Origin: Sphingobacteriia bacterium
GTDB lineage: Bacteria; Bacteroidota; Bacteroidia; Bacteroidales; UBA7960
DNA: 64,000 bases
Direction: 5' to 3'
Assembly: GCA_011390785.1 (NCBI GenBank)
Contig: JAABRR010000012.1
Coordinates: 1 to 64,000 of the forward strand
Both the position numbers and the translations under genes were made by a program. The stretch's first letter is position 1. Each line of letters starts with the position of its first letter. Positions 1 to 8,601 of the stretch are shown one piece after another. Below the pieces are notes generated by a model. The model made no database searches. It had not been told where the DNA came from and saw only the letters and a program-made list of their open reading frames with translations.

Positions 1-678
1 CACCCATACCTGATTCCGAAAATTGCGATCGTAGATCCTGTTTTGACCAGGTCTCAGCCCCCACAGATTACGGCATCGTGCGGAATGGATGCTTTGACAC
101 AACTCATTGAACCCTATGTTTCGCTCAAATCAAATCCATTTATTGATGCCATTTGCCTGAAAGGTATCGGACTTGTGGTAAATTCCCTTCTGCGGGCTTA
201 TAAGGATGGTGAAGACGCCCAGGCCCGCGAAAACATGAGTCTTGCATCGTTGATGGGGGGTATAGCATTGGCCAATGCCGGCCTGGGTGCTGTGCATGGA
301 TTGGCATCGCCGCTGGGTGCTTTCTTCCCTTTGGCCCATGGCACTGCATGTGCCACAACTTTGCCATCTGTATTCGAAACCAACTTCAATGCACTCCTTG
401 AAAGGGGAAACAAAACGGATGTTGCCGGTAAATTTGCTGATGTTGCACGTTTATTATCGGGTTCGTCTGAAAAGGACAACATCGTAGCTATGCAATTGGG
501 AACAGCATGGTTAAAGGATTTGAAAAAACAATTGAACATCCCTTCTTTAAGCAAGCTGGGTATCAGGCAAACGGATATCCCATTTATTTTACAGGAAAGC
601 AGAGGATCGAGCATGAAAACCAACCCGGTGGTATTAACAGATGATGAAATCCGTAAAATACTTGTTGATTCTCTTTAG
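1..678 (+). CDS. Iron-containing alcohol dehydrogenase, C-terminal part (5' end outside window)
   Basis: The reading frame is open from base 1 and begins mid-protein (HPYLIPKIAIVDP), so the gene starts upstream of the window. The TTG start of the ORF track at 43 is not the real start. The family oxidises or reduces alcohols and aldehydes with NAD(P). Visible family features are the PKIAIVDP strand, the TASCGMDALTQLIE helix, and a metal-binding region with histidines in HGLASPLG and FPLAHG, which normally hold Fe2+. About 225 residues are present, roughly the C-terminal 60 percent of a ~385-residue enzyme. The substrate cannot be told. It converges with the sigma factor gene on the other strand. 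Confidence 0.93.
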   Translation, partial: HPYLIPKIAIVDPVLTRSQPPQITASCGMDALTQLIEPYVSLKSNPFIDAICLKGIGLVVNSLLRAYKDGEDAQARENMSLASLMGGIALANAGLGAVHGLASPLGAFFPLAHGTACATTLPSVFETNFNALLERGNKTDVAGKFADVARLLSGSSEKDNIVAMQLGTAWLKDLKKQLNIPSLSKLGIRQTDIPFILQESRGSSMKTNPVVLTDDEIRKILVDSL

Positions 679-765
679 TGGCCTGTTGTGTAAAATGAAT
701 TTTGTGGAAATGTCCTTCTGACAATAAGAAATTCGGGAAAGGGCTGTGAAGAGAGTAAGCTTACA

Positions 766-1338
766 TTACAATAAGGGCATTACTTCGTGCAGATCTCTGC
801 GGAGTTTTACCAATGCACGTGAAATTTGTGTTTTTACCGTACTAACAGAAACCCCCAGTGTTTCTGCAATTTTGTCGTTTTTCATGTCTTCAAAACGACT
901 CATCTTAAAAATTTCCCGGCATTGGGCTGGTAAGTTATTCACTGATTTCTCAACCAGATACTCAATTTCTTTATTTAGTAATTCCGATAGCGGAAAATCA
1001 AAACAATAGGCGGAGTCGTAATGTGCTGATTTTATGTGATGTAAGAAATACAATCGGTATTTATCACGTACTTTCAGGTGTTTGAAATGATTAATGCATT
1101 GGTTGTAAATACTGCGAAACAAATAAGATCGGATAGAAGAATCGATATTAATGGTTTTTCTGTTTTCCCATAATTTTACAAAGGTATCTTCAGCCATCTC
1201 TTCTGCCAGATCATGGTCTTTCAGTATCTCTTTTGCATAGTTCAGAAGTTGCCCAAAGTATGATTTGAACAAGGTTTCGAAGGCCTTCTGGTCTCCATTG
1301 CGGATATTATCCCAGATATTTTTTTCGAGTTGATGCAC
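766..1338 (-). CDS. ECF-type RNA polymerase sigma factor (Bacteroidota sigma-70 family)
   Basis: A 190-residue sigma factor with region 2 in the N-terminal half (FETLFKSYFGQLLNYA, then AEDTFVKLWENR) and a region 4 helix-turn-helix near the C-terminus (KIAETLGVSVSTVKTQISRAL). The start is GTG at 1338; an in-frame TGA lies two codons upstream. In Bacteroidota such factors usually sit next to a FecR anti-sigma and a SusC/D pair, but here the downstream neighbour is a convergent alcohol dehydrogenase and the upstream neighbour is divergent, so the gene looks orphan. Which genes it controls cannot be told. A TATATTTG box ends only five bases before the start codon. Confidence 0.93.
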   Translation of the reverse strand: MHQLEKNIWDNIRNGDQKAFETLFKSYFGQLLNYAKEILKDHDLAEEMAEDTFVKLWENRKTINIDSSIRSYLFRSIYNQCINHFKHLKVRDKYRLYFLHHIKSAHYDSAYCFDFPLSELLNKEIEYLVEKSVNNLPAQCREIFKMSRFEDMKNDKIAETLGVSVSTVKTQISRALVKLRRDLHEVMPLL

Positions 1339-1342
1339 ACAT

Positions 1343-1350
1343 CAAATATA
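1343..1350 (-). promoter_or_regulatory. -7 box TATATTTG of the sigma factor gene
   Basis: A perfect match to the Bacteroidota TAnnTTTG element on the minus strand, placed so that transcription would start at or within a few bases of the GTG start codon, giving an almost leaderless mRNA. I see no well-spaced -33 TTG. Confidence 0.4.
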
Positions 1351-1500
1351 ATAATTTTATTAAACAAATGTTAATTTTGAGCAAATTTTCATTTATAGTA
1401 ATATAGTATTAGCTTATATGTTAGTGTAAACGAATATCAGGAAAACTAGTAAAATCAATTATTGACCGGATTATTAGCACCACAATTATATTGGCATACA

Positions 1501-1531
1501 TTGAAATTGGGAAATTTTGTAATTACATTTG
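1501..1531 (+). promoter_or_regulatory. Promoter of the double AAA ATPase gene (TTG-N20-TACATTTG)
   Basis: TTG at 1501-1503 and TACATTTG at 1524-1531, 20 bases apart, match the Bacteroidota housekeeping promoter. Transcription would start near 1538, leaving a leader of about 58 nt before the ATG at 1596. Confidence 0.6.
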
Positions 1532-1595
1532 CAACCATAAATACCCAATAATATTTAATAGGATGTAAACTAATATTTCAAATTTCCCTCTACTT

Positions 1596-4310
1596 ATGGA
1601 TTTCGACCTTAGCTCACTTAGCGAACAATATTTTTTGAATAAAATTGATTATTCAGATAATTTCCGAACGAAATGTTTAAAAACCTATGTATCGCAGGTT
1701 TTGCTTCAGGATAACCAAAGATTGTATAGGTCGGTATTCGAGAAGGACGAGCTCAGTTATATGTATGTAGATTTTGTGTTCTACAATAAAAAATTTGATG
1801 AAGAAGATTGGGAAGCTTCTATTGATTTTGAACTCTCGAAGTTGGAAAAAGATACGCTTCCGATTATCCTTGATACAACCGATTTGCAACAAACCATTAC
1901 CAAAGATTTAAATCTTGTCACCATTACTGATAACTGGGGTGGGAGTGAGCCTGGCAGTGCATGGGAACCCGGTGTTTATCGGTGGGAAGTGTCAATAAAT
2001 GGCGATGTGGCCGAATCTGTAATTTTCTATGTTCAGGAAGATGGGATGGTAAAAGTAGGAGAGAACCCCTATTTTAATGTGTATGCTTTGCGCATGTTCG
2101 AGTCAGGGGATAAACCCCAGGAATATGATGACAGACATTACTTTTCCTGTTTTCGTACTGATGCAACAAGGTATGTTTGGGCAGAACTCGAATTCGAAAA
2201 TCGTTTGCAGGGAAAAACCTGGATGGGTGAGTTTACCTTTCGGTTTTATAATGATGCCCGCTTGCTTATGGGTACACGCACCTTGGTAGAACCCGTTACT
2301 ACATTAAGCAACAACCGTATTTTCAGAATTGAAGCTGGCGTTGGGCACGAAACCCAGGTAAGCTGGTTTCCGGATAAATACACAGTGGAAGTTTGGTTTA
2401 TGGGTGTAAAAGTGGCTTCCACTTCATTTGAAGTAGGAGAAAAAGATGTTTATGGTTCTACGAAACTGGAAATACCTGAAAAGGAAGAATCCAATGTTGA
2501 GATCAAACCTAAGGCTGCGCTAAGCGAACCAGTTGCTGATGAGCCTGTATTTGACGTAAACGATCCCAAATCTGATGAATATTTGCTAAAAGACCTGGCC
2601 GAATTGGTGGGACTTGATTCAATCCGGCAAAAGTTGCGGGAATATATTGCATTTGTAAGGTTTAATACATTATTGAAAAGCAAAGGGGTGGAAAGTAAAG
2701 ATCCCATAAACCTGCATGCTGTTTTTATGGGTAATCCCGGAACGGGAAAAACCACTGTGGCAAGAACCCTGGGTAAGATCTACCATCATCTCGGGCTCTT
2801 ATCGCGCGATACTGTTTTTGAGGCCGACCGTTCGTCGTTAATTGGCCGCTATATTGGTGAAACAGCCCCTATGACGCAGGATGTGATCAACAAAGCACGC
2901 GGTGGCATTTTATTTATTGATGAAGCCTACGCCCTCAGCAAAAAGCACGATGAGAAAGATTTCGGTCGCGAAGCCCTTGAAATAATTCTCAAAGAAATGT
3001 CTGATGGACCAGGCGATCTGGCCGTTATTGTGGCCGGCTATCCCAAAGAGATGAAAGATTTTCTCAATTTTAATCCCGGCCTACGGTCCCGTTTCCAGAA
3101 TATTTATGATTTTCCGGATTATTTACCTGAAGAGCTGGTTGAAATTGCCCGAATAAAGGCTGAAAGAAAGCGATTAAAAATTGCTGAAGATGCTGATTAT
3201 TTGTTAAGGCAGATATTAAGCGAAGAATACCGTAACCGCGATATCACCTTCGGTAACGCCCGCCTGGTTGGCTCTCTCATTGAAGCTGCACAACTGAATC
3301 TTGGGGTTCGGATTATGAAAAATAAGTACCCTGAAAAGCTTGATATTGATACCATTTGCACCATAACAAAAATTGATCTTCAATGCATTTCGCTCAAACC
3401 CGGAGCCAAAAGAGCTGATTTACCTGTTAATGAAGAGCTGTTGAATCAAACCATGGTTGAACTGAATCAGATGGTGGGAATAGAAAAAGTCAAGCAGGAA
3501 ATTCACGACCTGGTAAAACTGGTTCGCTATCAAAAAGAGATAAACCGAAATATTTTAAATTCCTTTAGTCTTCATAATGTTTTTATGGGCAATCCCGGTA
3601 CCGGAAAAACAACGATTGCCCGGCTTATGGCCCGACTTTTCAAAGCTTTGGGATTATTGGAAAGGGGCCATTTGGTTGAGTGTAGTCGCGAAAATCTGGT
3701 GGCAGGTCATGTTGGACAAACAGCCATTAAAACCAACGAAATGATTGAACATGCCTTAGGTGGGGTGCTTTTTATTGACGAAGCCTATTCGTTGTTTTCA
3801 CCCAGGGGCAGTAACGATTTTGGTAGCGAGGCGGTAGAAATTATCCTGAAAAGAATGGAAGACGACCGCGGACAATTTGCCCTGATCATGGCTGGTTATA
3901 CCCAGGAAATGCAGGTTTTTCTCGATAGCAATCCCGGCTTACGCTCGCGGCTCGACAACCACATTATGTTTGATGATTACTCGGCAGATGAATTGTGCAA
4001 GATAGCCCGGATCATGTTCGACAATAAGGGGCTTCTGCCAACGGATGAAGCCATGGAAATTCTAAAAAAATATTTTCTGCTACATACATCTAACAGCGAC
4101 CGGTTTTTCGGCAACGCACGATTTGTGCGAAAAGTAATTGAAAAATCGGTGAAAAATCAACTGCTCAGAATGGGATCTACCTTGCCTGGTGAACGAACAC
4201 TGGAAATGATGGAGACATTAACAGCAGATGATGTGAGCGAGTTTGTAAATTCGAAAGATGCTCTGCAATCTAAAAACTCCATAGGATTTTCTATGAAAAA
4301 TCCACGTTGA
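1596..4310 (+). CDS. Double AAA+ ATPase of the CbxX/CfqX (SpoVK-like) family with beta-rich N-terminus
   Basis: 904 residues. The C-terminal two thirds hold two CbxX/CfqX AAA+ modules: Walker A GNPGTGKTT at about 379 and 665, Walker B GGILFIDEAY and GGVLFIDEAY at about 436 and 722, each followed by GY and LRSR sensor/arginine-finger motifs. The first 300 residues are not AAA. They include two similar stretches (PGVYRWEVSINGD and PDKYTVEVWFMGV, each ending in an F-V strand) that look like tandem Ig-like beta-sandwich domains, then a charged linker. There is no signal peptide or membrane segment, so it should act in the cytoplasm. The family covers chaperone-like remodelling ATPases such as Rubisco activase CbbX; the client here is unknown. 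It is monocistronic with its own promoter and convergent with the WbqC gene. Confidence 0.9.
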   Translation: MDFDLSSLSEQYFLNKIDYSDNFRTKCLKTYVSQVLLQDNQRLYRSVFEKDELSYMYVDFVFYNKKFDEEDWEASIDFELSKLEKDTLPIILDTTDLQQTITKDLNLVTITDNWGGSEPGSAWEPGVYRWEVSINGDVAESVIFYVQEDGMVKVGENPYFNVYALRMFESGDKPQEYDDRHYFSCFRTDATRYVWAELEFENRLQGKTWMGEFTFRFYNDARLLMGTRTLVEPVTTLSNNRIFRIEAGVGHETQVSWFPDKYTVEVWFMGVKVASTSFEVGEKDVYGSTKLEIPEKEESNVEIKPKAALSEPVADEPVFDVNDPKSDEYLLKDLAELVGLDSIRQKLREYIAFVRFNTLLKSKGVESKDPINLHAVFMGNPGTGKTTVARTLGKIYHHLGLLSRDTVFEADRSSLIGRYIGETAPMTQDVINKARGGILFIDEAYALSKKHDEKDFGREALEIILKEMSDGPGDLAVIVAGYPKEMKDFLNFNPGLRSRFQNIYDFPDYLPEELVEIARIKAERKRLKIAEDADYLLRQILSEEYRNRDITFGNARLVGSLIEAAQLNLGVRIMKNKYPEKLDIDTICTITKIDLQCISLKPGAKRADLPVNEELLNQTMVELNQMVGIEKVKQEIHDLVKLVRYQKEINRNILNSFSLHNVFMGNPGTGKTTIARLMARLFKALGLLERGHLVECSRENLVAGHVGQTAIKTNEMIEHALGGVLFIDEAYSLFSPRGSNDFGSEAVEIILKRMEDDRGQFALIMAGYTQEMQVFLDSNPGLRSRLDNHIMFDDYSADELCKIARIMFDNKGLLPTDEAMEILKKYFLLHTSNSDRFFGNARFVRKVIEKSVKNQLLRMGSTLPGERTLEMMETLTADDVSEFVNSKDALQSKNSIGFSMKNPR

Positions 4311-4342
4311 TTAAGGCGTGATAACCAAATAGGGATATTGTC

Positions 4343-4996
4343 TCAGCCAAATATTTGCGGTGAGTTAACTTCGACAACATTTTCCAAATAATCTCTTGTA
4401 TCTGGGCCAAGATTGAATAAAACATCCAGAATGCTTGTGTTGGCTAAGAAACCAAAACGGTCTTTAAAAATCTGGTAATATTTGGGGTAGGTGAGGGGAT
4501 GCAACAACTTCCTGTCACGGTTCTTGGGGCTGATAGCAAAACGTAAGTCAGTGTTATTACCTGTATCAGCAATAAACGCTGATGAGTATTCAATATGGGT
4601 AGGAATCTTTAATTCTTTTAGAAAAATATCCAGTATGGCCTTATTCAGATCCAAAAGTAGTTCTGTTTCTGTTTGATAAATCAGGTCTTCCACCAAATCG
4701 GCATAGTAAATAAAGTAGGGTGCATTGCGATAAGCGGAATGAAGGGTTCTCCAATGGTTTTTTTTCCACTGAATATGATCGCTGATTAAAACTTTGTTGG
4801 TTGGAGTGTGGTTGCCCAAGGGTTTTTCTACCGGAACTGTAATGTCTGCCTCGCCATTGCCTGTTATAACCCTGCATCGGTTGCGCCAGGTTTGTCTCGG
4901 ATAGGTTTCGTGTAAATCAATAACAGCCTTTTCGTGGGACAATAAGTAAGCAAAATATTCAACGGGGGGGAAATAGGCTGTAGATAACAATATCAT
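4343..4996 (-). CDS. WbqC family protein
   Basis: 217 residues from the ATG at 4996; the ORF track start at 5002 is a TTG two codons upstream. It matches the WbqC-like family: STAYFPPVEYFA at the N-terminus, the basic TWRNRCRV stretch, then ITVPVEKP and WRTLHSAYRNAPYF. Members are often found with polysaccharide or O-antigen genes, but in Bacteroidota the gene commonly follows lepB, as here. The biochemical role is not established. The 17-base gap to lepB indicates one transcript. Confidence 0.88.
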   Translation of the reverse strand: MILLSTAYFPPVEYFAYLLSHEKAVIDLHETYPRQTWRNRCRVITGNGEADITVPVEKPLGNHTPTNKVLISDHIQWKKNHWRTLHSAYRNAPYFIYYADLVEDLIYQTETELLLDLNKAILDIFLKELKIPTHIEYSSAFIADTGNNTDLRFAISPKNRDRKLLHPLTYPKYYQIFKDRFGFLANTSILDVLFNLGPDTRDYLENVVEVNSPQIFG

Positions 4997-5019
4997 AATC
5001 AAGATTCTTTTGGTAATAT

Positions 5020-6123
5020 TTATTCGGATTCAACCGGACTAAGTTTTTTTATGGTTGTAAAGCATCTTTTCCATCTAATTTTATGAAGCAGCCCCGCATC
5101 TTTATCAAAGGAAAGAAAAACCCCTGTAACCTCACCAATTATATGGCTTTCAGGAACCATTCCCCACAGTCTGGAATCGGAAGTGTTGTGCCGGTTTTCG
5201 CCCATCATAAAATAATAATCATTTTTAAAAGTATAGGTATCCATATACTTTCCTTCCAGAAAAATAGAATCGTTACTTATCGTAATGGCTTGTCTTTCAT
5301 GATATAAAATATGATACCGATAAAAATCAAAGTTGGTGGGATTCATTGTGATCTTCATTCCTTTGTACGGTAATTTGATGGGGCCGTAATTATCAGGGGT
5401 CCATTTAAGGGCTTCATCACCAAAGGGATAAACAAAGTCTTTTTCCTTTTCGGGAAAGTGTCGTTCAATACGTCTTACAAGATGATTTCTGGCCAGTGAA
5501 TCGGCAGTTTCCTCTGTAAAAGGCAGGATAAAGCGGTTTCTTCCTCTGGCCCTTGAACCTTCTTTAATCTTGTATTCAGTTAGAAAATCTTCAGCCACCA
5601 CATCATTTTTTAATTCTGTTTCATAGCTCCATTGCAATGTTTTGGTGCCGGGTATTTTTACATTGTTAACCCAAATATCACCTTTTTTGATGATGATCTC
5701 ATCTCCGGGCTGGGCGGCAACTCGTTTGGCGATAGGGGTTCTTTGGTCTATGGCGGTTTGGTGATAAGCAGGCAGGTTTATCAAAACAACATCATTTATC
5801 ATAGGTTGGTTATAACCGGGAAAGCGCCAGTAGGGAAGCTGTCTTAACGGAGCCAGTGTATCGGTGGTAAAAAATAGATCTACCCATTTTTTTGGTAAAA
5901 TTCGCATGGGCATCCGGGCCCCGTATTGGTATTTGTTAACCCAAACTACATCGCCTGCCAGGATGGCTTTTTCCATGCTGCTGTCGGAAATGGTTTTCAG
6001 ATCAAAAACAAACCACCGTAAAATGATTAGAAAACCAATGGCAATGATGAAAGCTTTTAACCATTCGCGCCAATGCGATGGGATGTTAGCTTTGGGTTTA
6101 GGTCTTCTGATTTTTTTGGTCAT
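5020..6123 (-). CDS. lepB: Signal peptidase I
   Basis: Removes signal peptides from exported proteins at the outer face of the inner membrane. From the ATG at 6123 the protein has 367 residues with one N-terminal membrane helix (about 23-41). The catalytic serine lies in SDSSMEK (Ser49), the general-base lysine in IAKRVAAQPGD (Lys133), and the conserved box E is GENRHNTSDSR near the C-terminus. An insertion of about 150 residues between boxes D and E is usual for Bacteroidota. I chose 6123 over the ORF-track start at 6174 because the extra 17 codons cross a terminator hairpin and a promoter. WbqC follows in the same operon. Confidence 0.95.
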   Translation of the reverse strand: MTKKIRRPKPKANIPSHWREWLKAFIIAIGFLIILRWFVFDLKTISDSSMEKAILAGDVVWVNKYQYGARMPMRILPKKWVDLFFTTDTLAPLRQLPYWRFPGYNQPMINDVVLINLPAYHQTAIDQRTPIAKRVAAQPGDEIIIKKGDIWVNNVKIPGTKTLQWSYETELKNDVVAEDFLTEYKIKEGSRARGRNRFILPFTEETADSLARNHLVRRIERHFPEKEKDFVYPFGDEALKWTPDNYGPIKLPYKGMKITMNPTNFDFYRYHILYHERQAITISNDSIFLEGKYMDTYTFKNDYYFMMGENRHNTSDSRLWGMVPESHIIGEVTGVFLSFDKDAGLLHKIRWKRCFTTIKKLSPVESE

Positions 6124-6140
6124 GTAAAAGGAATTGCCCG

Positions 6141-6171
6141 CAAAAGTAAGATAAAATAAAAACAGCCCCAA
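6141..6171 (-). promoter_or_regulatory. Promoter of lepB-wbqC (TTG-N20-TACTTTTG)
   Basis: On the minus strand TTG (6171-6169) and TACTTTTG (6148-6141) are 20 bases apart. Transcription would begin about a dozen bases before the lepB ATG at 6123. The upstream half of the promoter overlaps the terminator of the preceding operon. Confidence 0.6.
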
Positions 6172-6189
6172 CACTGTTGAGGCTGTTTT
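6160..6189 (-). terminator. Rho-independent terminator of the oxidoreductase operon
   Basis: AAACAGCC and GGCTGTTT with inner CAACA/TGTTG form a nearly perfect hairpin. Read on the minus strand it is followed by TTTTTATTTT, just after the stop of the beta-gamma oxidoreductase subunit. Confidence 0.8.
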
Positions 6190-6205
6190 GCATTACTTCA
6201 CGAGT

Positions 6206-7480
6206 TTATTTTACTTTGGCCAAAGCTTCTTTTATTTTTGGCAGGGGCAATTTGTCTGTTTTGCCTTCTTCTTCAATTACTTTAAGTATTGCTTCTGAAG
6301 AAATAATTCCTGTTTTCAGAGCGAAGAAAAATACGGCAAAAATAGCAGCATTTCTGGCTCCAACTGTCCTAAAATCGTGCTGTATTACATCGGCCCCAGT
6401 TTTAGGAACTTCCAGACTGCTATCGATCATGAGTTTACCATTGGTCATAGATTCGATTCGTTTCCTGTTGTGTGCCAGCCCGTCTTCGGAAGTAATAATG
6501 GCCATATCGGGTACGTTGATACCGTGGAAGTCTATAGGCTGTGTAGAAATATTGATTTCTGACGTTGAAAATCCCACACCCACCGTTACCGGATAGCTTC
6601 CCTTTTGGGTAACACAAAGTCCAGAGCTTACGCAGGCTTTACTGATCAGGCCGGCGGCAAGTTGAACTCCTTCTCCGGCTGAACCGCTTATAACCAGTGA
6701 AACCGTGGTTTTAAGGTAAGATTGGAATACCTTCTTAATTTCACGAACTTCTCCCAGTAAATCATCAGTTTTCTTTCCCTGATGTTTTTCAAAAGGTTCA
6801 CGATGTTGCGTCCATTCTCCCAGTGGTTTGCCCGAAGAAGCCGCTATTTCCTGTAATTTGCGTTTGGGGTTGAGTTTTACGCCATAACTGGGGCAGATTT
6901 CAAGAATTTCTACCAGAGAAAATCCTTTGTTGGAAAAAGCTACTGCCAGCTGGTCGCTGATATCGCCAATTCCGGTAATTCTACTTACGTAAGGGGCACC
7001 TGCTGTACGGGCCAGGGCACAAATGTCATAGCCTGAGAATTGATTTCCTTCATGCGACGTGGTGGTATGAAATCCTACCGGGGTTAGACCACTGGTTTGC
7101 CCACCCGTCATGCCATACAGATAATTGTTATGCACTACAAGTGTCATATTTACATTTAGTCTGGAAGCTTCCATGATATGCTGCAAACCAATAGTAGCTC
7201 CGCCATCACCAATAAAAACGATGATTTTCTTATCAGGGTTATCAGTACCAAAGCTTATTCCTGAAGCCAGGGCTGCTGATCTTCCATGCAGGCCATGCAC
7301 AGTATGTGTATTAAGAGCTTTGTCTATTATGCCGTGGCAGCCAATATCGGTTACAACAATTATATCGAGTGGTTCATAATTAAGTTTTCCGAGTGCCTTT
7401 GTTGTATTTTTGGCTATAAGGTCGTGTCCGCATCCCTTGCAATAAGGAAGGATTTCAGTATTTAAGAACAGATTATTCAT
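6206..7480 (-). CDS. 2-oxoacid:acceptor oxidoreductase, fused TPP-binding beta and gamma subunits
   Basis: 424 residues. Residues 1 to about 240 form the thiamine-pyrophosphate domain: CKGCGH with Cys14 and Cys17, DIGC with Cys48 and a later EICPSYG cysteine are placed to bind one 4Fe-4S cluster, and GDGGATIG followed by NNYLYGMTGG bind Mg-TPP. From about 255 a gamma domain follows (VSLVISGSAGEGVQLAAGLI). The complex would decarboxylate a 2-oxoacid to an acyl-CoA and reduce ferredoxin. No separate ferredoxin-like domain is encoded here. The first motif is CKGCG instead of the usual CPGCG. It overlaps the alpha gene by ATGA, with GAGGAGG upstream inside alpha. The substrate is unclear: 2-oxoglutarate, an aryl-pyruvate or another oxoacid. 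Confidence 0.88.
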   Translation of the reverse strand: MNNLFLNTEILPYCKGCGHDLIAKNTTKALGKLNYEPLDIIVVTDIGCHGIIDKALNTHTVHGLHGRSAALASGISFGTDNPDKKIIVFIGDGGATIGLQHIMEASRLNVNMTLVVHNNYLYGMTGGQTSGLTPVGFHTTTSHEGNQFSGYDICALARTAGAPYVSRITGIGDISDQLAVAFSNKGFSLVEILEICPSYGVKLNPKRKLQEIAASSGKPLGEWTQHREPFEKHQGKKTDDLLGEVREIKKVFQSYLKTTVSLVISGSAGEGVQLAAGLISKACVSSGLCVTQKGSYPVTVGVGFSTSEINISTQPIDFHGINVPDMAIITSEDGLAHNRKRIESMTNGKLMIDSSLEVPKTGADVIQHDFRTVGARNAAIFAVFFFALKTGIISSEAILKVIEEEGKTDKLPLPKIKEALAKVK

Positions 7481-8601
7481 TTTCTTACCTCCTCTCTAAT
7501 TTGCTGGGGTGTGATCATTTTCCCCAAAGATCCAACAAACCGATGACCGACAGGTTTTTTCAACCCATATATCAGGTCGCTGAATTGGTTATTGATGTTT
7601 TCTTCGGCTACAATAACTTCATCGTAGCTTTCCATGATTTCCAGGTAAACTTCAGGTACTGGAATAAGGGTTTTGGGAATGAGTAACGAAATATGTCGTC
7701 CTTCTTCTCTTAGTTGATTAACAGCATGTCGGGCTGCGGCAGCAGTAATACCAAAGGCAACTACCAGTTTTTTTGCCTGTTCATCTTCATCCAGGTCGTA
7801 CCAGGTATATTCATAGGCTCTTTTCCTTATTTTTTCTTCCAGGCGGCGGGTGTTGGCCATAGATTCTTCATCAGCGTGCTGAAGTATTCCTTTTTCATTG
7901 TGAGTGGAAGCATTGAATCTTATCTGGTGTTTGTTTTGTCCCAAGGGCAGAAAATCGGGAACAAAATTGGTGGCTTTGTAGGGTTTGTAATTTCCATCGC
8001 ATTCCAGATCGTAGTATTTTCTTTCCAAAGGAGTTATTTCAGGGAGCAGGTCCATATTAAAGCTTTTGGTTGTCATTACTTCTTCTTTCGATGTAAGCAA
8101 AACAACCGGAGTTCTCAGCTTTACTGCCAGTTCAACGGCTTTGGCAGAGAGAGTCCAGCAGTCTTCCATGTTTGAAGTACATAATACCGGAAGCGGGTGG
8201 CCTCCTGAAATATTTCCTTTCAGCAGCGATAAGTCGCCCTGCGCGCCGCTGGTAGCTGTTCCTGTGGCAGGCCCGAGGCGTTGTACCAGTACGATGACCA
8301 TGGGTAGTTCCATCATAAATGCCATGTTTATGGATTCAATCATAAGGGCATAGCCGGGGAATGATGTGGCAGTAACAGCGATTTTGCCAGTGGCTGCAAG
8401 GCCGCTCATCCATTGTACGGTGGTTATTTCATCGGGGGCAGCCAGCATTAATGGCATTCGCTGCAATCCGTACTGGTAAAGCAGGTTGGCTGGTGTAATG
8501 GGGTAGCCTATAAAGGCATCGGCACCAGCCCTGGCCATTGATTCGATAATAAGACGAGACCCATCCAAAAGGGCATGTCGTCCTTTTTTATTCTCTTGCA
8601 T
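7477..8601 (-). CDS. 2-oxoacid:acceptor oxidoreductase alpha subunit
   Basis: 374 residues of the pyrimidine-binding (PFOR domain I/II) type: GADAFIGYPITPANLLYQY, DEITTVQWMSGLAATGKIAVTATS, and RLGPATGTATSGAQGD, all typical of KorA-like subunits. It pairs with the downstream beta-gamma gene to make the active enzyme. There is no gamma domain at its N-terminus, because that domain is attached to beta here. It overlaps the CoA-transferase gene by 14 bases and the beta gene by 4, so the three are translationally coupled. Confidence 0.88.
   Translation of the reverse strand: MQENKKGRHALLDGSRLIIESMARAGADAFIGYPITPANLLYQYGLQRMPLMLAAPDEITTVQWMSGLAATGKIAVTATSFPGYALMIESINMAFMMELPMVIVLVQRLGPATGTATSGAQGDLSLLKGNISGGHPLPVLCTSNMEDCWTLSAKAVELAVKLRTPVVLLTSKEEVMTTKSFNMDLLPEITPLERKYYDLECDGNYKPYKATNFVPDFLPLGQNKHQIRFNASTHNEKGILQHADEESMANTRRLEEKIRKRAYEYTWYDLDEDEQAKKLVVAFGITAAAARHAVNQLREEGRHISLLIPKTLIPVPEVYLEIMESYDEVIVAEENINNQFSDLIYGLKKPVGHRFVGSLGKMITPQQIREEVRK

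Noticed and set aside
198-623. 141-residue minus-strand ORF
   Set aside because: Antisense of the iron-containing alcohol dehydrogenase, which is clearly real.
4283-4302. Terminator for the AAA ATPase gene
   Set aside because: GGATTTT...AAAATCC can pair, but it lies inside the coding sequence, before the stop, and no T-run follows.
6124-6174. 17-codon N-terminal extension of signal peptidase I
   Set aside because: The stretch overlaps a terminator hairpin and a TAnnTTTG promoter and is not conserved-looking; the ATG at 6123 gives a normal N-terminus.
7714-8175. 153-residue plus-strand ORF
   Set aside because: Antisense shadow of the oxidoreductase alpha subunit with a Phe/Ile/Gly-rich, non-protein-like composition.
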